A program made the position numbers and the translations under genes. Positions 17,379-27,511 of a stretch of 64,000 bases of DNA are shown here, in pieces. Below the pieces are notes generated by a model, which was given only the letters and a program-made list of their open reading frames with translations, made no database searches and was not told where the DNA came from. The stretch's first letter is position 1, and the number at the start of each line of letters is the position of its first letter. Origin of the DNA: an uncultured Prevotellaceae bacterium (lineage in GTDB: Bacteria; Bacteroidota; Bacteroidia; Bacteroidales; Bacteroidaceae); contig OMZE01000001.1 in NCBI GenBank assembly GCA_900315455.1, positions 62,001 through 126,000 of the forward strand, in the 5' to 3' direction.

Positions 17379-19343
17379 ATGCATATGGCTAGTATTATCA
17401 CATGGGCTTCATTAGCCGCTATCGTTGTTGTGTTCTTCCTATTCTTGAAGGAACTAAACAAACTCAGAAGTGCCAACAAGCAGATTGAAGATTCGTTGGC
17501 TTCCTCTGATATCCTTGAATCTCTTAAGGGAACGAAATTAGAGACTCTTGAGGATGCTTATAGGAAAGTCATCAATGTAGTTACCCCAGAAGGGAACAAA
17601 TCCAACATGCCATCCTCGGTTTATTTCAGCGATGATAATGTGTCAAGAGCGCACAAACTCAATCTGCGTATGCTTGACACTGCAGCAGGAACATTGGTTG
17701 GATTGGGATTGCTTGGAACCTTCTTGGGATTGACTATTGGTATAGCAGGTTTTGACAGTTCCAATTCAAGTAATATACAAGGTAGCATCCAAAATCTGTT
17801 AGGCGGTATGGGTACAGCCTTCAGCACCTCTCTCGTTGGTATGCTTTGTTCGCTCATATATACTGCGTTTGATAAAACGATAAGAAACAAAGTTCAAAGG
17901 AATATTCACACTTTGACCGAAAACCTTGATGACAACTATTACATAGATGATATTACCCTTCAAGAACTAAACCAAAAGAATTTGGTCAACACGTTGATAT
18001 CGGCTGTTCAATCAGAACTTGATTCCAAATTGATGTATTCTTCTGAACAAGGAGAGAGGATCACTGTAGGCAATGCAATAAGGGAGATTTTGACGGAAAA
18101 CACAGAACAGTCGAAAGCCCTCAAATCATTCTCTACCGACCTTGCCCTGGAACTGAACAACGGCTTTGACGAGGTGCTGTCAAGGCAGATGCAACAAAAG
18201 ATATTGCCATTGATGGAGAATGTGGACACCACCACAAAAGCCATCGTAGAGCATATTGACAGTATGGCAGCCCAAGTGGCATCACCGGCAACAGACATGA
18301 TTCAGAATGTCGTTTCCGAGCTGAAGAACAGCATGGCCTCCATTGTGGAAGAGTTTAAGACAGGTCTTTCGGGAACGGCAACAAATGAGCTGGAAACTCT
18401 CGCAACCCAATTAGGTACGGCCACACAGGCTATGGCAGATTTCCCGAAGAATATGGAGAACATTTCTTCCACACTGCAAGTGACCATTGAGGAAGTCAAG
18501 GGTGCCATTACGGAAATATCCAACACTTCTGCCAATGCCAATTCCACAGCCATGCAACAGATGCAGGAACAAATCACCTTCGCTACAGGTGCTATTAGTA
18601 CGGCTATTTCAGAAGTGAAAGACGTCATGGGCGGCATTACTAAGAACTCTCAGGAACAAAGCGACCAGATGATTAGCAAGATGGCAGATGCTGCAGAGAA
18701 GATGGGAGCATTCCTCAGTGGAACAATATCCTCTCTCTCGTCATCGGTACAGGAATCCATCAGGGGTATCACAGATGAAGTCAACAGCAAACAGGCTGAC
18801 CTGCTGGCTTTGCAGGAAGACACGACTACACAGACCAAGAAATTGCTTGAAACCTTCAATGTCGGTTTGGAACGTCTGGAGAAGATGAATGAATATATCT
18901 CTGGTACGATGGACATGTTCCAACAGGCACAAGGACAGATAACTGGCAGCACCGCTCACTTGCAAACTATCGCTGGCGATATGAAACAGGCCACCCAACT
19001 GTTCAACAAGAGCCAGTCAGACTACTCCACGAAGATGGAAGAGATGCAAACCAAGAGCCAGCGCGGTATCGATGCGGTCACGGAACTGCTTCGTAACAGC
19101 GGTAACGTATCGAAAGACTATGTGGAGAAGTTCGACTTGATAAAACAAGGACTGACAGCCATCTTTACTCAGTTGCAGAGCGGCCTGACCGAATACAGCC
19201 GTACTGTCCAGGCAACTACCCAGAAATATCTCGACCAATACAGTTCAAGCCTTACCCAAACGACTGATGCCTTGGCAAGTACCATCCAACAGCAAAATGA
19301 GGTCGTGGAGATGTTGAACGAAACGCTTTCAAAAAGACGATAA
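17379..19343 (+). CDS. zorA: Zorya ZorA, MotA/TolQ/ExbB-like motor protein with long tail
   Basis: The 654-residue protein has an N-terminal membrane helix (about 6-23) and two further hydrophobic helices around 104-125 (GTLVGLGLLGTFLGLTIGIA) and 143-162 (GMGTAFSTSLVGMLCSLIY), the MotA/ExbB core. A tail of about 480 residues follows that is almost all predicted helix and rich in A, T, S, Q and E. This long intracellular tail distinguishes ZorA from flagellar MotA. ZorA and ZorB form an ion-driven inner-membrane motor, and the tail is thought to pass the signal of phage attack to cytoplasmic effectors. Its stop directly abuts the zorB start. Confidence 0.87.
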   Translation: MHMASIITWASLAAIVVVFFLFLKELNKLRSANKQIEDSLASSDILESLKGTKLETLEDAYRKVINVVTPEGNKSNMPSSVYFSDDNVSRAHKLNLRMLDTAAGTLVGLGLLGTFLGLTIGIAGFDSSNSSNIQGSIQNLLGGMGTAFSTSLVGMLCSLIYTAFDKTIRNKVQRNIHTLTENLDDNYYIDDITLQELNQKNLVNTLISAVQSELDSKLMYSSEQGERITVGNAIREILTENTEQSKALKSFSTDLALELNNGFDEVLSRQMQQKILPLMENVDTTTKAIVEHIDSMAAQVASPATDMIQNVVSELKNSMASIVEEFKTGLSGTATNELETLATQLGTATQAMADFPKNMENISSTLQVTIEEVKGAITEISNTSANANSTAMQQMQEQITFATGAISTAISEVKDVMGGITKNSQEQSDQMISKMADAAEKMGAFLSGTISSLSSSVQESIRGITDEVNSKQADLLALQEDTTTQTKKLLETFNVGLERLEKMNEYISGTMDMFQQAQGQITGSTAHLQTIAGDMKQATQLFNKSQSDYSTKMEEMQTKSQRGIDAVTELLRNSGNVSKDYVEKFDLIKQGLTAIFTQLQSGLTEYSRTVQATTQKYLDQYSSSLTQTTDALASTIQQQNEVVEMLNETLSKRR

Positions 19344-20042
19344 ATGAAGAAGCTTAAAAAAGCATATTCCAATAAGGAAGAGAATGCATTCTCGCTATCG
19401 ACGGGAGACTTGATGGCAGGTTTGCTTTTCATCTTCATCCTTCTGCTCATGGGTGCCCTGCTTCAGGTGCAGGAAAAAGCCGAACAAGATGAGGAGATCG
19501 TGAAGCGGTATGACCAAATCAAAACCCAACTCTATATCGATTTGCAGGAAGAATTCAAAAAAGACTTGACTGTTTGGAGAGCAACCATAGACTCTACGCT
19601 ATGCATACGCTTTCAGGAACCTTCAATGTTATTTGATGAGGGAATGGATATTTTGAAACCTAATTTCCAGGCAATTCTTGATGATTTCTTTCCCCGTTAC
19701 ATTGCTGTTCTAAGCAGACCACAATACAAAGACAATATCGAGGAAATCCGTATAGAGGGGCATACCAACAGCAACGGAGGATATTACTCGAACATGAAGT
19801 TGTCACAAGACAGGACAAGAGCCGTTCTACAATACTGCTTCAGTCTGATGAAAGAAGAGGATGTCAATTGGTTAAGGGGATTGGTGACTGCCAATGGGCT
19901 TTCTTCAAGCCATTTGATTTTAACTAAATCTGGCGAAGAAGACAAAGACCTATCCCGCCGTGTAGAGTTTCGTGTAAGGACAAATGCAGAAAAGCAGTTG
20001 GAAGAAATTGCAGACAAACGCTTTAACAATAAAGAAGAATGA
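19344..20042 (+). CDS. zorB: Zorya ZorB, MotB/OmpA-like motor protein
   Basis: The 232-residue protein has one membrane helix (about 19-43, STGDLMAGLLFIFILLLMG) with an aspartate at residue 22, where MotB-type proteins carry the ion-accepting Asp. A periplasmic OmpA/MotB peptidoglycan-binding domain follows at about 130-225 (EIRIEGHTNSNGG, then LSQDRTRAVLQY and LSRRVEFRV). It pairs with ZorA to form the motor and anchors it to the cell wall. It begins at the base after the zorA stop and overlaps zorC by 4 bases. Confidence 0.88.
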   Translation: MKKLKKAYSNKEENAFSLSTGDLMAGLLFIFILLLMGALLQVQEKAEQDEEIVKRYDQIKTQLYIDLQEEFKKDLTVWRATIDSTLCIRFQEPSMLFDEGMDILKPNFQAILDDFFPRYIAVLSRPQYKDNIEEIRIEGHTNSNGGYYSNMKLSQDRTRAVLQYCFSLMKEEDVNWLRGLVTANGLSSSHLILTKSGEEDKDLSRRVEFRVRTNAEKQLEEIADKRFNNKEE

Positions 20043-22183
20043 CAGACGCTTTTAGCCTTTTAAACATCAACCGTGATGTGCTGAAAGATTTTCATCTGTT
20101 GGCAAACAGGGTGGATAACCTTCAAATAGAGAGGGTTATCAACCAGAATATGCGCAAGTTGAAATCCATTGAGGAACGTCTGTTAGTGGATGAAGGTATT
20201 AAAGTATCCAAACAATCCATAGATGAAATTCTTTATAAAGTCGTACAGTATGCCAAAAAGGAAGACTTCAATATGGAGAACTGGACTATGCGTGAGCTTC
20301 GCATAGTGTCATACTATATGATGAAACTACAAGATGATGAGAATGCGTATGTATATGCTTTGATGCTATTAGATAATGGCTGGCGTAATTTGTTCTTTAA
20401 TGGTTTGGTTTTCTACTTGATGAATTCATGGTGTTTGATAAAGCCAGATTTAAGAAAAAGCACGAGCCAATTGATAGTAAAGAAACTTCAACAATATCGG
20501 GACAACAACCGTCGTTACCTATTGTTGAAAAATCATGCCAATATGTTTGAGGAAATGGGGCCTCAAAGGTTGGCTTTGTTGTTGGTCAGCCAAAACAAAG
20601 ACGTGAGGGAGGCTCCTCTCGTCTTGGGAAGTAAGCCTTCCGCTTTCTCGCAATCCTATTTCTCAGATGTGATTGTAAAGTATTGTGATAGGAAGTCTGT
20701 TAACCTTGACATTTTGGAAGAGATCTTTGAGACCCACAATGTGGCAAGGACAAAGAAGTTGGTTTTTGCGGAATTGGTGAAAAGAGCAGATGCAAATGGT
20801 GACCCTCTGGCACAGACACAACTGAGCAAGTTTATAAACAGGCAGTTAGGCGATGTCACATTGGCTTCAACATGGGCGCCATTTGCCGGAGCCACATACG
20901 AAGAAGCTCAGAAGTTGAAACGTGCTATGCAACTGGTCAATCTTTGGTTCACCAGACGCATCATCGAGACATTCTTTGAGGTATGCGTGCAAGACAGGGA
21001 TAGGAAAAAATTCTGGCTTGACTATGTTCCTTATGTCAGCGGTTTCAAGATTGTTGGTTCAACTATGACTAAACGTACCCTTCAGAATGACCAAAGGGTA
21101 AGTACCATGTTTCAACGTCATTTCATTGAGACGAACTCCACCTATTCACAGACTGCCGCCCTTGTTCTGAGCATCAAGAATTATGTATTGGTTGAATTCT
21201 CCGATACAGGCTCTCTCTATGCGTACAAGCAAGGAAATCAAATGGTTCAGTTTTTAAGAAAAGGGACGAGATATATGACCTCCACGAACGACTTGAAAGA
21301 CACGTCAATGGAAATTCTTGTTGAAAAGACAACCTGGGGGTATACATATTATAATGAAGAAGGACGTTTAACTCATAGGGGTTATTGGCAGGATCGATTG
21401 AAGCAATGGATGCAAATGAAAGTAATGTCAAGCAGCAATACAGCTTCATCATTCTTTGACACTAAAGACGATGATACGTTTACTGCACAACCATTGCCTA
21501 AGCAGGATAAGATTAAGAAACCAGCTGAGCCAATTGACAAGCCAAAGGTAGAAAAACCTTTGTCGAAACCACAGCAGCCAAAGCCACAATCTCAAACACA
21601 GCCAAGGCCAACAACTACGATTCCACCGAAGCCTCAAACCGCAACAAGGCCAATTACAACGACACCTCCAAGGCCAACAACTACTCCCACGAAGCCTCAA
21701 ACCCCAACAAGGCCAACGACTTCGACACCTCAAAAACCGTCGAAACCACAACCTCAGGCGCCATTACATCAACGACCTCAGACACCACAGAAGTCTCAAC
21801 AGCGTTCTTCTGATGGCATTCATGCCTATTTTCAGTTACAATCTACAACTATCCAAACTGCGGTTTATGAATACAACATTAGTTATTTGTTGTCGAGTAA
21901 ATGGTTTTTCGATGACTTATGCAGAGTGGTTTGTAATGAGCGAGGGTTCTATGTCAATATACGGAGAACAAAAAAGTTTGTTCTTGTTCGGGGATTGCAA
22001 GGTGGTACACCTTACGGAAGTATATGGATAAAACGTCCAACTTTACAAGGATGGTGTAAAATCATCTTTGCCAAGCCAAATGGAGAGCAATTGGTTGTTG
22101 GTATCATTAAACAAGCTGGTGGCGGTCTTATGTTCAAACAAGACCAAAATATCAGTTCTTTTATGACAATTAAAATCAAATAA
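20039..22183 (+). CDS. zorC: Zorya ZorC-like protein (EH_Signature type) with proline-rich linker
   Basis: The 714-residue protein shows the ZorC/EH_Signature pattern at about residues 280-420, including RKKFWLDYVPYVSGFKI near 322 and YVLVEFSDTGSLYAYK near 382. ZorC is the DNA-associated component of type I Zorya that works with ZorD. This copy is longer than the roughly 560 residues usual for ZorC. After residue 480 comes a linker of about 110 residues made of P, T, K and Q repeats, then a C-terminal domain of about 120 residues that I cannot assign. The position between zorB (4-base overlap) and the SNF2 gene is exactly that of zorC. Confidence 0.78.
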   Translation: MTDAFSLLNINRDVLKDFHLLANRVDNLQIERVINQNMRKLKSIEERLLVDEGIKVSKQSIDEILYKVVQYAKKEDFNMENWTMRELRIVSYYMMKLQDDENAYVYALMLLDNGWRNLFFNGLVFYLMNSWCLIKPDLRKSTSQLIVKKLQQYRDNNRRYLLLKNHANMFEEMGPQRLALLLVSQNKDVREAPLVLGSKPSAFSQSYFSDVIVKYCDRKSVNLDILEEIFETHNVARTKKLVFAELVKRADANGDPLAQTQLSKFINRQLGDVTLASTWAPFAGATYEEAQKLKRAMQLVNLWFTRRIIETFFEVCVQDRDRKKFWLDYVPYVSGFKIVGSTMTKRTLQNDQRVSTMFQRHFIETNSTYSQTAALVLSIKNYVLVEFSDTGSLYAYKQGNQMVQFLRKGTRYMTSTNDLKDTSMEILVEKTTWGYTYYNEEGRLTHRGYWQDRLKQWMQMKVMSSSNTASSFFDTKDDDTFTAQPLPKQDKIKKPAEPIDKPKVEKPLSKPQQPKPQSQTQPRPTTTIPPKPQTATRPITTTPPRPTTTPTKPQTPTRPTTSTPQKPSKPQPQAPLHQRPQTPQKSQQRSSDGIHAYFQLQSTTIQTAVYEYNISYLLSSKWFFDDLCRVVCNERGFYVNIRRTKKFVLVRGLQGGTPYGSIWIKRPTLQGWCKIIFAKPNGEQLVVGIIKQAGGGLMFKQDQNISSFMTIKIK
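21602..21730 (+). repeat. Imperfect tandem repeat (66 + 63 bp) in the zorC linker
   Basis: Two adjacent units starting CCAAGGCCAACAACTAC, at 21602-21667 and 21668-21730, are near-identical apart from a 3-base deletion and scattered substitutions. Both encode the proline/threonine-rich linker (for example RPTTT, PTKPQTPTRP). The pattern indicates recent duplication and a flexible spacer whose length can vary. Confidence 0.85.
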
Positions 22184-22184
22184 G

Positions 22185-24935
22185 ATGTTAAGAAGAAGTA
22201 TAAACAACAAAGGTCTGCTATTTATGGTCAATTATAATGGCCATGACCTCCATTTCCACGAGTGGAGCGCAACGGATGATTGTATATACTATTTGCCTTT
22301 AGCAACATTGGTAGATAATGGCTATGCCAAGGCTTCCTCGGAGGGATGTATGGTTCCTTTCGAGAACATCTATTTGCTCGATTCGGACGAAAGAATGCTT
22401 CTTGGCGTTCCTGATACCTATGACAAGGCCATGCGTCTTAGAGGTGAAGGAATGCTCAACACAACAAAGTTCAAATATAAGTTGGAGTTTCTGACATTCG
22501 TTCCAGATGGAGATTTGTTCCCTTATGAACGGGGTGGCAACATCCTCATTAGTGATAATAACCAATACCTTCTCTCAGAAGAACAATACGAGTTGCTTCA
22601 TAGAGTGGAAGACTACAACAAACAGGATGAAGAGACGAAGACAACCGACTTCAATCTCCGTACCTTTGCCGAAATCAAGGAACTGGCCATCAATGCAGGA
22701 TGTGAACTTGACAGCTATTTGGCAAACGAAAATGTGTTTGTCCCAGGGAAAATCAAGATTGAGGTTGGTGAAGATGAAGATGGCTTCACTGTTGATCCAT
22801 CTATTGACATAGAAGAGAATGACAAGTTCAAGAGAACTTTCGACCGTATGCGTAAAGTTCAAGGCCAATATCCTTTGCAACGTGATAACGGAGAACGAGT
22901 AAGGGTTGTACTCAATCCAGAGCAAAAGGCCAACCTGGAGTCTCTTAAAAGAACTGGGGGCCGTCATAAAACGAGAGATCAAATAAGGGAACTGACTGAA
23001 CGGCCAACGGAATTCTTTGACCCAAATGTGTTTGACCTTTCAGAACTATATAGTGACCGTGTAATTGAGATCGGCATTTATAAACCGAAATTCTATCCTT
23101 TTATCTGTCCTTACAAATCGTGTTGGATAGCTGGTGCGACTGTAGAGACTCCAGAGAATGGAACGACAAAGATAACCATCGAGGATGAAGAGGAACTGAA
23201 GGAGTTCAAGAACTGCATCATTAAGGCAGAAGAACAGCACAAGTCGATTGTTGACTACAAGGATGCTCAGATAGACATCGATGATGCTAAGTTCTTGGCA
23301 GAGACAGCAGAGAGACAACTGAAAAATCCGAAAGAACCTGTCAATACAGAAGGCAGTAGCCGTGAAGTTCTCATTATTGAAGAGAATGCTGAAGAACTTG
23401 GCTTTGCTGTCAAAGAAAGGGTAATAGAACGTGGTAATAAATATACACTCTTCAAAGACCCGTTCTTGAACGATAATTTCTCGTTGAAAGAACACCAGGA
23501 AGAAGGTGTCGCATGGTTGCAACACTTGTATAAGAGCAAGGCCAGCGGTTGTCTGATGGCAGATGACATGGGACTAGGCAAGACACTTCAAATCCTATAT
23601 TTCATTGACTGGCATTCAAGAATGTATCCTGACCATAAGCCATATCTCATTGTCGCCCCTATCTCTTTGTTGGAAAATTGGGAAAACGAGTACAATCGTT
23701 TCTTCAAGCAGCCAAGGATGAGCATCAGAAGGTTGACATCTAAAGATGTTCCCAGGCAATTCAACAAAGATGTTGTTCAATGGATGCAAGAGTTGGATAT
23801 TGTGCTTACAAACTATGAGTCATTGCGTATAGCACAACTCAATTTCTGCGCAGTGGAATTTGATGTTGTTGCTGTTGATGAAGCGCAGAAGATAAAAACT
23901 CCGGGTACGTTAGTGACAAATGCGGCTAAAGCGTTGAAAGCCAACTTCAAGATAGCCATGACAGGAACACCTGTCGAGAATACATTGCTTGACTTATGGT
24001 GTATCATGGATTTCTGTGTTCCAGGACTTCTTGGAAATGCTAAAGCATTTGCAGCCAAATACCAGAGTCCATTGAAAAATGAAGACACGGACATCGTGGC
24101 GCTCGGCAATGAAATTCATGAGAAATTAGGTGTATTTTTCATGCGTAGATTAAAGAAAGATGCGGCCAAGGATTTGCCAGAGAAATTGGAAATGAAGAAA
24201 CAGGTCGCAATGCCTATGGTACAAGATAACACATATCGAAATGAGATTAACCGATACGTAAGAGGCGAGGAGCCAAATATGTTGGTCACAATCATGCATA
24301 TACGTGAAATATCGGAACATCCATATTTGTATGACAACACATTGGCAAATCATGATTCATCCGAGGTCATTGAAACATCTGCAAGATTACAAGCCACAAT
24401 TCCATTCCTTGACAGCATCCGGGACAAAAATGAGAAGGTGATTATTTTTGCTGAGCGTAAGGAAACGCAAAGGATGTTGCAACGAGTATGTCTTGAAAGA
24501 TATGGGATAGTTGCTAAAATCATCAATGGCGATACACCGTCGGTAGTGTCGCGTGTCTCTTCGGGAAAGCAGTCCCGGCAGGCAAGCATAGATGAATTCC
24601 AAGCTGTAAAAGGCTTTAATGTCATTATCATGTCACCCATCGCCGCAGGTATGGGCTTGAATGTGGTAGCAGCAAACCATGTCATACACTTTAGCAGACA
24701 TTGGAATCCGGCCAAGGAGAATCAGGCTACAGACCGAGCATATCGCATTGGACAGGATAAAGATGTGTATGTATATTATCCAATGGCAGTGAGCAAACAA
24801 TTCAAGTCGTTTGATGAAACATTGGATGAACTACTCTCTCGCAAGACTTCCCTTGCAACTTCCACAATCTTCCCGACAGAAAGGGTTGAAGTTAAGACAG
24901 AAGAACTTGGACAAATGTTGTTTAGTGTCAGCTAA
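22185..24935 (+). CDS. zorD: Zorya ZorD-like SNF2-family helicase
   Basis: The 916-residue protein has an SNF2 motor in its C-terminal half: Walker A DDMGLGKT near residue 459, a DEAQ Walker B (VVAVDEAQKIK) near 564, AMTGTPVENTLLDLW, and a helicase C domain ending NQATDRAYRIGQ near 851. The N-terminal 420 residues are a separate region without familiar motifs. ZorD is the effector of type I Zorya, a SNF2 ATPase reported to attack phage DNA. Position after zorC supports the call. A stand-alone SNF2 gene also occurs in DISARM, but DISARM genes are absent. It is 20 bases before pglZ. Confidence 0.85.
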   Translation: MLRRSINNKGLLFMVNYNGHDLHFHEWSATDDCIYYLPLATLVDNGYAKASSEGCMVPFENIYLLDSDERMLLGVPDTYDKAMRLRGEGMLNTTKFKYKLEFLTFVPDGDLFPYERGGNILISDNNQYLLSEEQYELLHRVEDYNKQDEETKTTDFNLRTFAEIKELAINAGCELDSYLANENVFVPGKIKIEVGEDEDGFTVDPSIDIEENDKFKRTFDRMRKVQGQYPLQRDNGERVRVVLNPEQKANLESLKRTGGRHKTRDQIRELTERPTEFFDPNVFDLSELYSDRVIEIGIYKPKFYPFICPYKSCWIAGATVETPENGTTKITIEDEEELKEFKNCIIKAEEQHKSIVDYKDAQIDIDDAKFLAETAERQLKNPKEPVNTEGSSREVLIIEENAEELGFAVKERVIERGNKYTLFKDPFLNDNFSLKEHQEEGVAWLQHLYKSKASGCLMADDMGLGKTLQILYFIDWHSRMYPDHKPYLIVAPISLLENWENEYNRFFKQPRMSIRRLTSKDVPRQFNKDVVQWMQELDIVLTNYESLRIAQLNFCAVEFDVVAVDEAQKIKTPGTLVTNAAKALKANFKIAMTGTPVENTLLDLWCIMDFCVPGLLGNAKAFAAKYQSPLKNEDTDIVALGNEIHEKLGVFFMRRLKKDAAKDLPEKLEMKKQVAMPMVQDNTYRNEINRYVRGEEPNMLVTIMHIREISEHPYLYDNTLANHDSSEVIETSARLQATIPFLDSIRDKNEKVIIFAERKETQRMLQRVCLERYGIVAKIINGDTPSVVSRVSSGKQSRQASIDEFQAVKGFNVIIMSPIAAGMGLNVVAANHVIHFSRHWNPAKENQATDRAYRIGQDKDVYVYYPMAVSKQFKSFDETLDELLSRKTSLATSTIFPTERVEVKTEELGQMLFSVS

Positions 24936-24955
24936 ACTAAACGAAGGAACAGATT

Positions 24956-27499
24956 ATGACACAAGAAAAAATATATAACTATTTTGAGCGCAACCCACAG
25001 TTGCATGTGCTTTTCATCTTCGACAAGATGAACATCATCTTCACGGAGCTGGATGGCATAGAGTGGCCTGACGATTACATCTACAAGGTGTTTGATGGTG
25101 CGTGGTTCAACATCAAGTATGCCATAGAGAACACGTGGAAGGACAAGCGGATTGTATTGCTTTTCACCGATGGCACCTATCCCCATACCGAGGAGCAGAT
25201 GCTGAAATTCCCGCTGCTCGACATGTTGAAAGCCAACATGGAATACAAGGAGGATGACTACGCCAGCTTCATGCAGCAGTACAACCTACCTGAGAAGTTC
25301 CGCTTGTTTGTCAAGAACAATGTCAGTGAGATGATGTCCTCAAAAATCCAGACCATGCTGACAGGGATGCTAACACCTGAGAGTTTCAGCGAGGATATGG
25401 TATGCCGTGCATTTATCTCATCCTATCTTGGTGACAAGAAACTTCTTGACTGGGAACCCATTATCGTACGGATGATTATTCTCGGTATGGTTTCAGAAGA
25501 GAAAAAGCGTAATGATTTCTTCTTCCGTCTGTCGAGAAATAGGGATGCCCTGAAGGCTGTGGAAAACAAACTGACCCGTGTGTTTGGACTCAGCTACAAT
25601 CCCAATTCAGAGGTGAAGATGAAGGAGGTTGCAGAATGTCTTAAATACAACAGCATCACCCAACTGCTCGATGTGGCCAAAGGGGACAACTACAAACAAT
25701 ATAAGACGACCAATCCCCTAATGCTTGACGGTCAGAATAAGATTTATGAATATGGCATCCAAAGCCGTCAATGGTCGGAGAAATTCTGCCTGGCTCTCAT
25801 AGAGTTAGGCAAGGACATCAAGGAGGAAGAGATAATCAGCGTTTATGGCATCGACGCACAATATCATTATATGACCGAGGCATTGTGCTGGCCAATTCTG
25901 AAGGAGTTGTTGGAGAAGGAACTTATTGCCGACCCTGACACAGTGAATGACAGGATGAGAAACCTTTCCCTCAAATTTGCCATGGACTCCGACATTCAGG
26001 TGGTCATCCGCTTCATCGAGCAGGTCGCACTCTATTATGAGAAAGTACGTTCTGTGGGAACGATGAAGCTGAATACCCCGGAGGATTATGTGCAGCTGTA
26101 TGTCAATGACCTCTATCTGGCAGACATGTTCTACCGCCATTCCTTAGAGGCGTTCCATGAGCTTATAGCCAAGGAGAATCCACTGGAACAGACCATCAAT
26201 GAGGTCAAGCACCAGTTGGATTTGGAGTATGCCAAATTGGTGAACGTGCTAAATTTGGAGTGGTTGACCTGTGTAAAGGAGCGTGAGGACTTGTTTGACA
26301 GCCTGAGCATTGGAAAACAAGAAAACCTCTATGCAGATGAGACAATACCAGAGAGTCAAGTAATCGTAATTTCTGATGCCCTCAGATATGAGGTGGCTGC
26401 CGAACTGATGCAGGAACTGGCGGGTAAGAAGACCGGCCATGATCTGAAACTGACTGTCCGCAGGGCGATGTTGCCTACTGAGACCAAGTATTGCAAGACT
26501 TCCATGCTGCCGCATCACTCCCTGACACTACAGGGAACGGATATGGCTGTGGATGATGTCGTGCTGTCAACCATCGACAGCAGGACAGCCCATCTGCGCA
26601 AGTACAAGGAAAAGTCGCTCTGTATCACATACGACGAGTTGATGAATGGTCCTGTCCAAAGTAAGAGGGAGATATTCAAGCAATATCCTCTGGTTTATGT
26701 CTTCCACGACACCATCGACAGGGCAAGTCATTCTCAAAGTCCATTTGAGGTGATTTCCGCCTGCCGGAAAGCCATCGAGGAATTGGCTGTTCTCATCCCC
26801 CGTGTGATGGCTTCGTGGAATGTGACCAATATCGTTGTGACTTCAGACCATGGTTTCATCTATAATGACCAGGTGTTTGAGGAAAAAGACAAGCACAGCA
26901 TCGTGGAGCCATGCGAGGAAAAGAAGACACGTTATTACCTGACATCGAGCAATGCAAAGGTGGAGGGAATCGCAAAATTCCCGTTGGAGAGAGTATCGGG
27001 TATCAAGCCATCGACAACTACGTTTGTCGCAGTTCCATACGGAACCAACCGCCTGGCCGCTCCCGGTGGCTATAATTTCGCCCATGGAGGTGCTACCCTT
27101 CAAGAGATGCTGATACCTGCCATCATCGGGCATAAGGGTAAGGTGCAAAAGACCGAAAAGGTGGGTGTCTCACTGATGAGCCATAACCTGAACATGGTCA
27201 GCAGCCGTCTGAAATTCCATCTGATACAGTCGGAAGCCGTGTCGATGTCCATCATGGGGCGCAAGGTGGTCTGCCAAGTGTTCAATGGAGATGAGCCTGT
27301 GACATCTGAGCAGGAAGTGATATTGGACAGCCCCGATGCCGCCAACCTGAATAACAGGGTGTTTGAAGTGACGCTCAATTTGAACAAGTCGGTATCTTCA
27401 AGCGTCCTTCAGCTGAGAGTGTATGATGTGGAAGACAGATTGAATCCCATCATCAAGGAGACAGTAAAGAATAATACAATTATAGAACAAGACTTCTAA
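24956..27499 (+). CDS. pglZ: BREX-1 protein PglZ, alkaline-phosphatase-superfamily domain
   Basis: The 847-residue protein has the PglZ length and motifs: VIVISDALRYEVAAELMQEL near residue 468 (metal-binding Asp), YVFHDTIDRASHSQ near 580, and NIVVTSDHGFIYND near 626, the alkaline phosphatase superfamily metal ligands. PglZ is a core BREX protein needed for methylation and exclusion; its enzymatic target is not settled. It resumes the BREX operon after the Zorya block, 20 bases after zorD and 12 bases before brxL, and shows no damage. Confidence 0.93.
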   Translation: MTQEKIYNYFERNPQLHVLFIFDKMNIIFTELDGIEWPDDYIYKVFDGAWFNIKYAIENTWKDKRIVLLFTDGTYPHTEEQMLKFPLLDMLKANMEYKEDDYASFMQQYNLPEKFRLFVKNNVSEMMSSKIQTMLTGMLTPESFSEDMVCRAFISSYLGDKKLLDWEPIIVRMIILGMVSEEKKRNDFFFRLSRNRDALKAVENKLTRVFGLSYNPNSEVKMKEVAECLKYNSITQLLDVAKGDNYKQYKTTNPLMLDGQNKIYEYGIQSRQWSEKFCLALIELGKDIKEEEIISVYGIDAQYHYMTEALCWPILKELLEKELIADPDTVNDRMRNLSLKFAMDSDIQVVIRFIEQVALYYEKVRSVGTMKLNTPEDYVQLYVNDLYLADMFYRHSLEAFHELIAKENPLEQTINEVKHQLDLEYAKLVNVLNLEWLTCVKEREDLFDSLSIGKQENLYADETIPESQVIVISDALRYEVAAELMQELAGKKTGHDLKLTVRRAMLPTETKYCKTSMLPHHSLTLQGTDMAVDDVVLSTIDSRTAHLRKYKEKSLCITYDELMNGPVQSKREIFKQYPLVYVFHDTIDRASHSQSPFEVISACRKAIEELAVLIPRVMASWNVTNIVVTSDHGFIYNDQVFEEKDKHSIVEPCEEKKTRYYLTSSNAKVEGIAKFPLERVSGIKPSTTTFVAVPYGTNRLAAPGGYNFAHGGATLQEMLIPAIIGHKGKVQKTEKVGVSLMSHNLNMVSSRLKFHLIQSEAVSMSIMGRKVVCQVFNGDEPVTSEQEVILDSPDAANLNNRVFEVTLNLNKSVSSSVLQLRVYDVEDRLNPIIKETVKNNTIIEQDF

Positions 27500-27511
27500 A
27501 AGTTCAAAGAT

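Noticed and set aside
17379-20042. zorA/zorB considered as flagellar MotAB or TolQR/ExbBD
   Set aside because: No flagellar, Tol or TonB genes are nearby, ZorA has a very long tail, and ZorC-like and SNF2 genes follow with overlaps.
9583-24935. pglX plus SNF2 helicase considered as DISARM
   Set aside because: The characteristic DISARM genes (drmA, drmB, drmC) are absent, while brxA, brxB, brxC, pglZ, brxL and zorABC are present.
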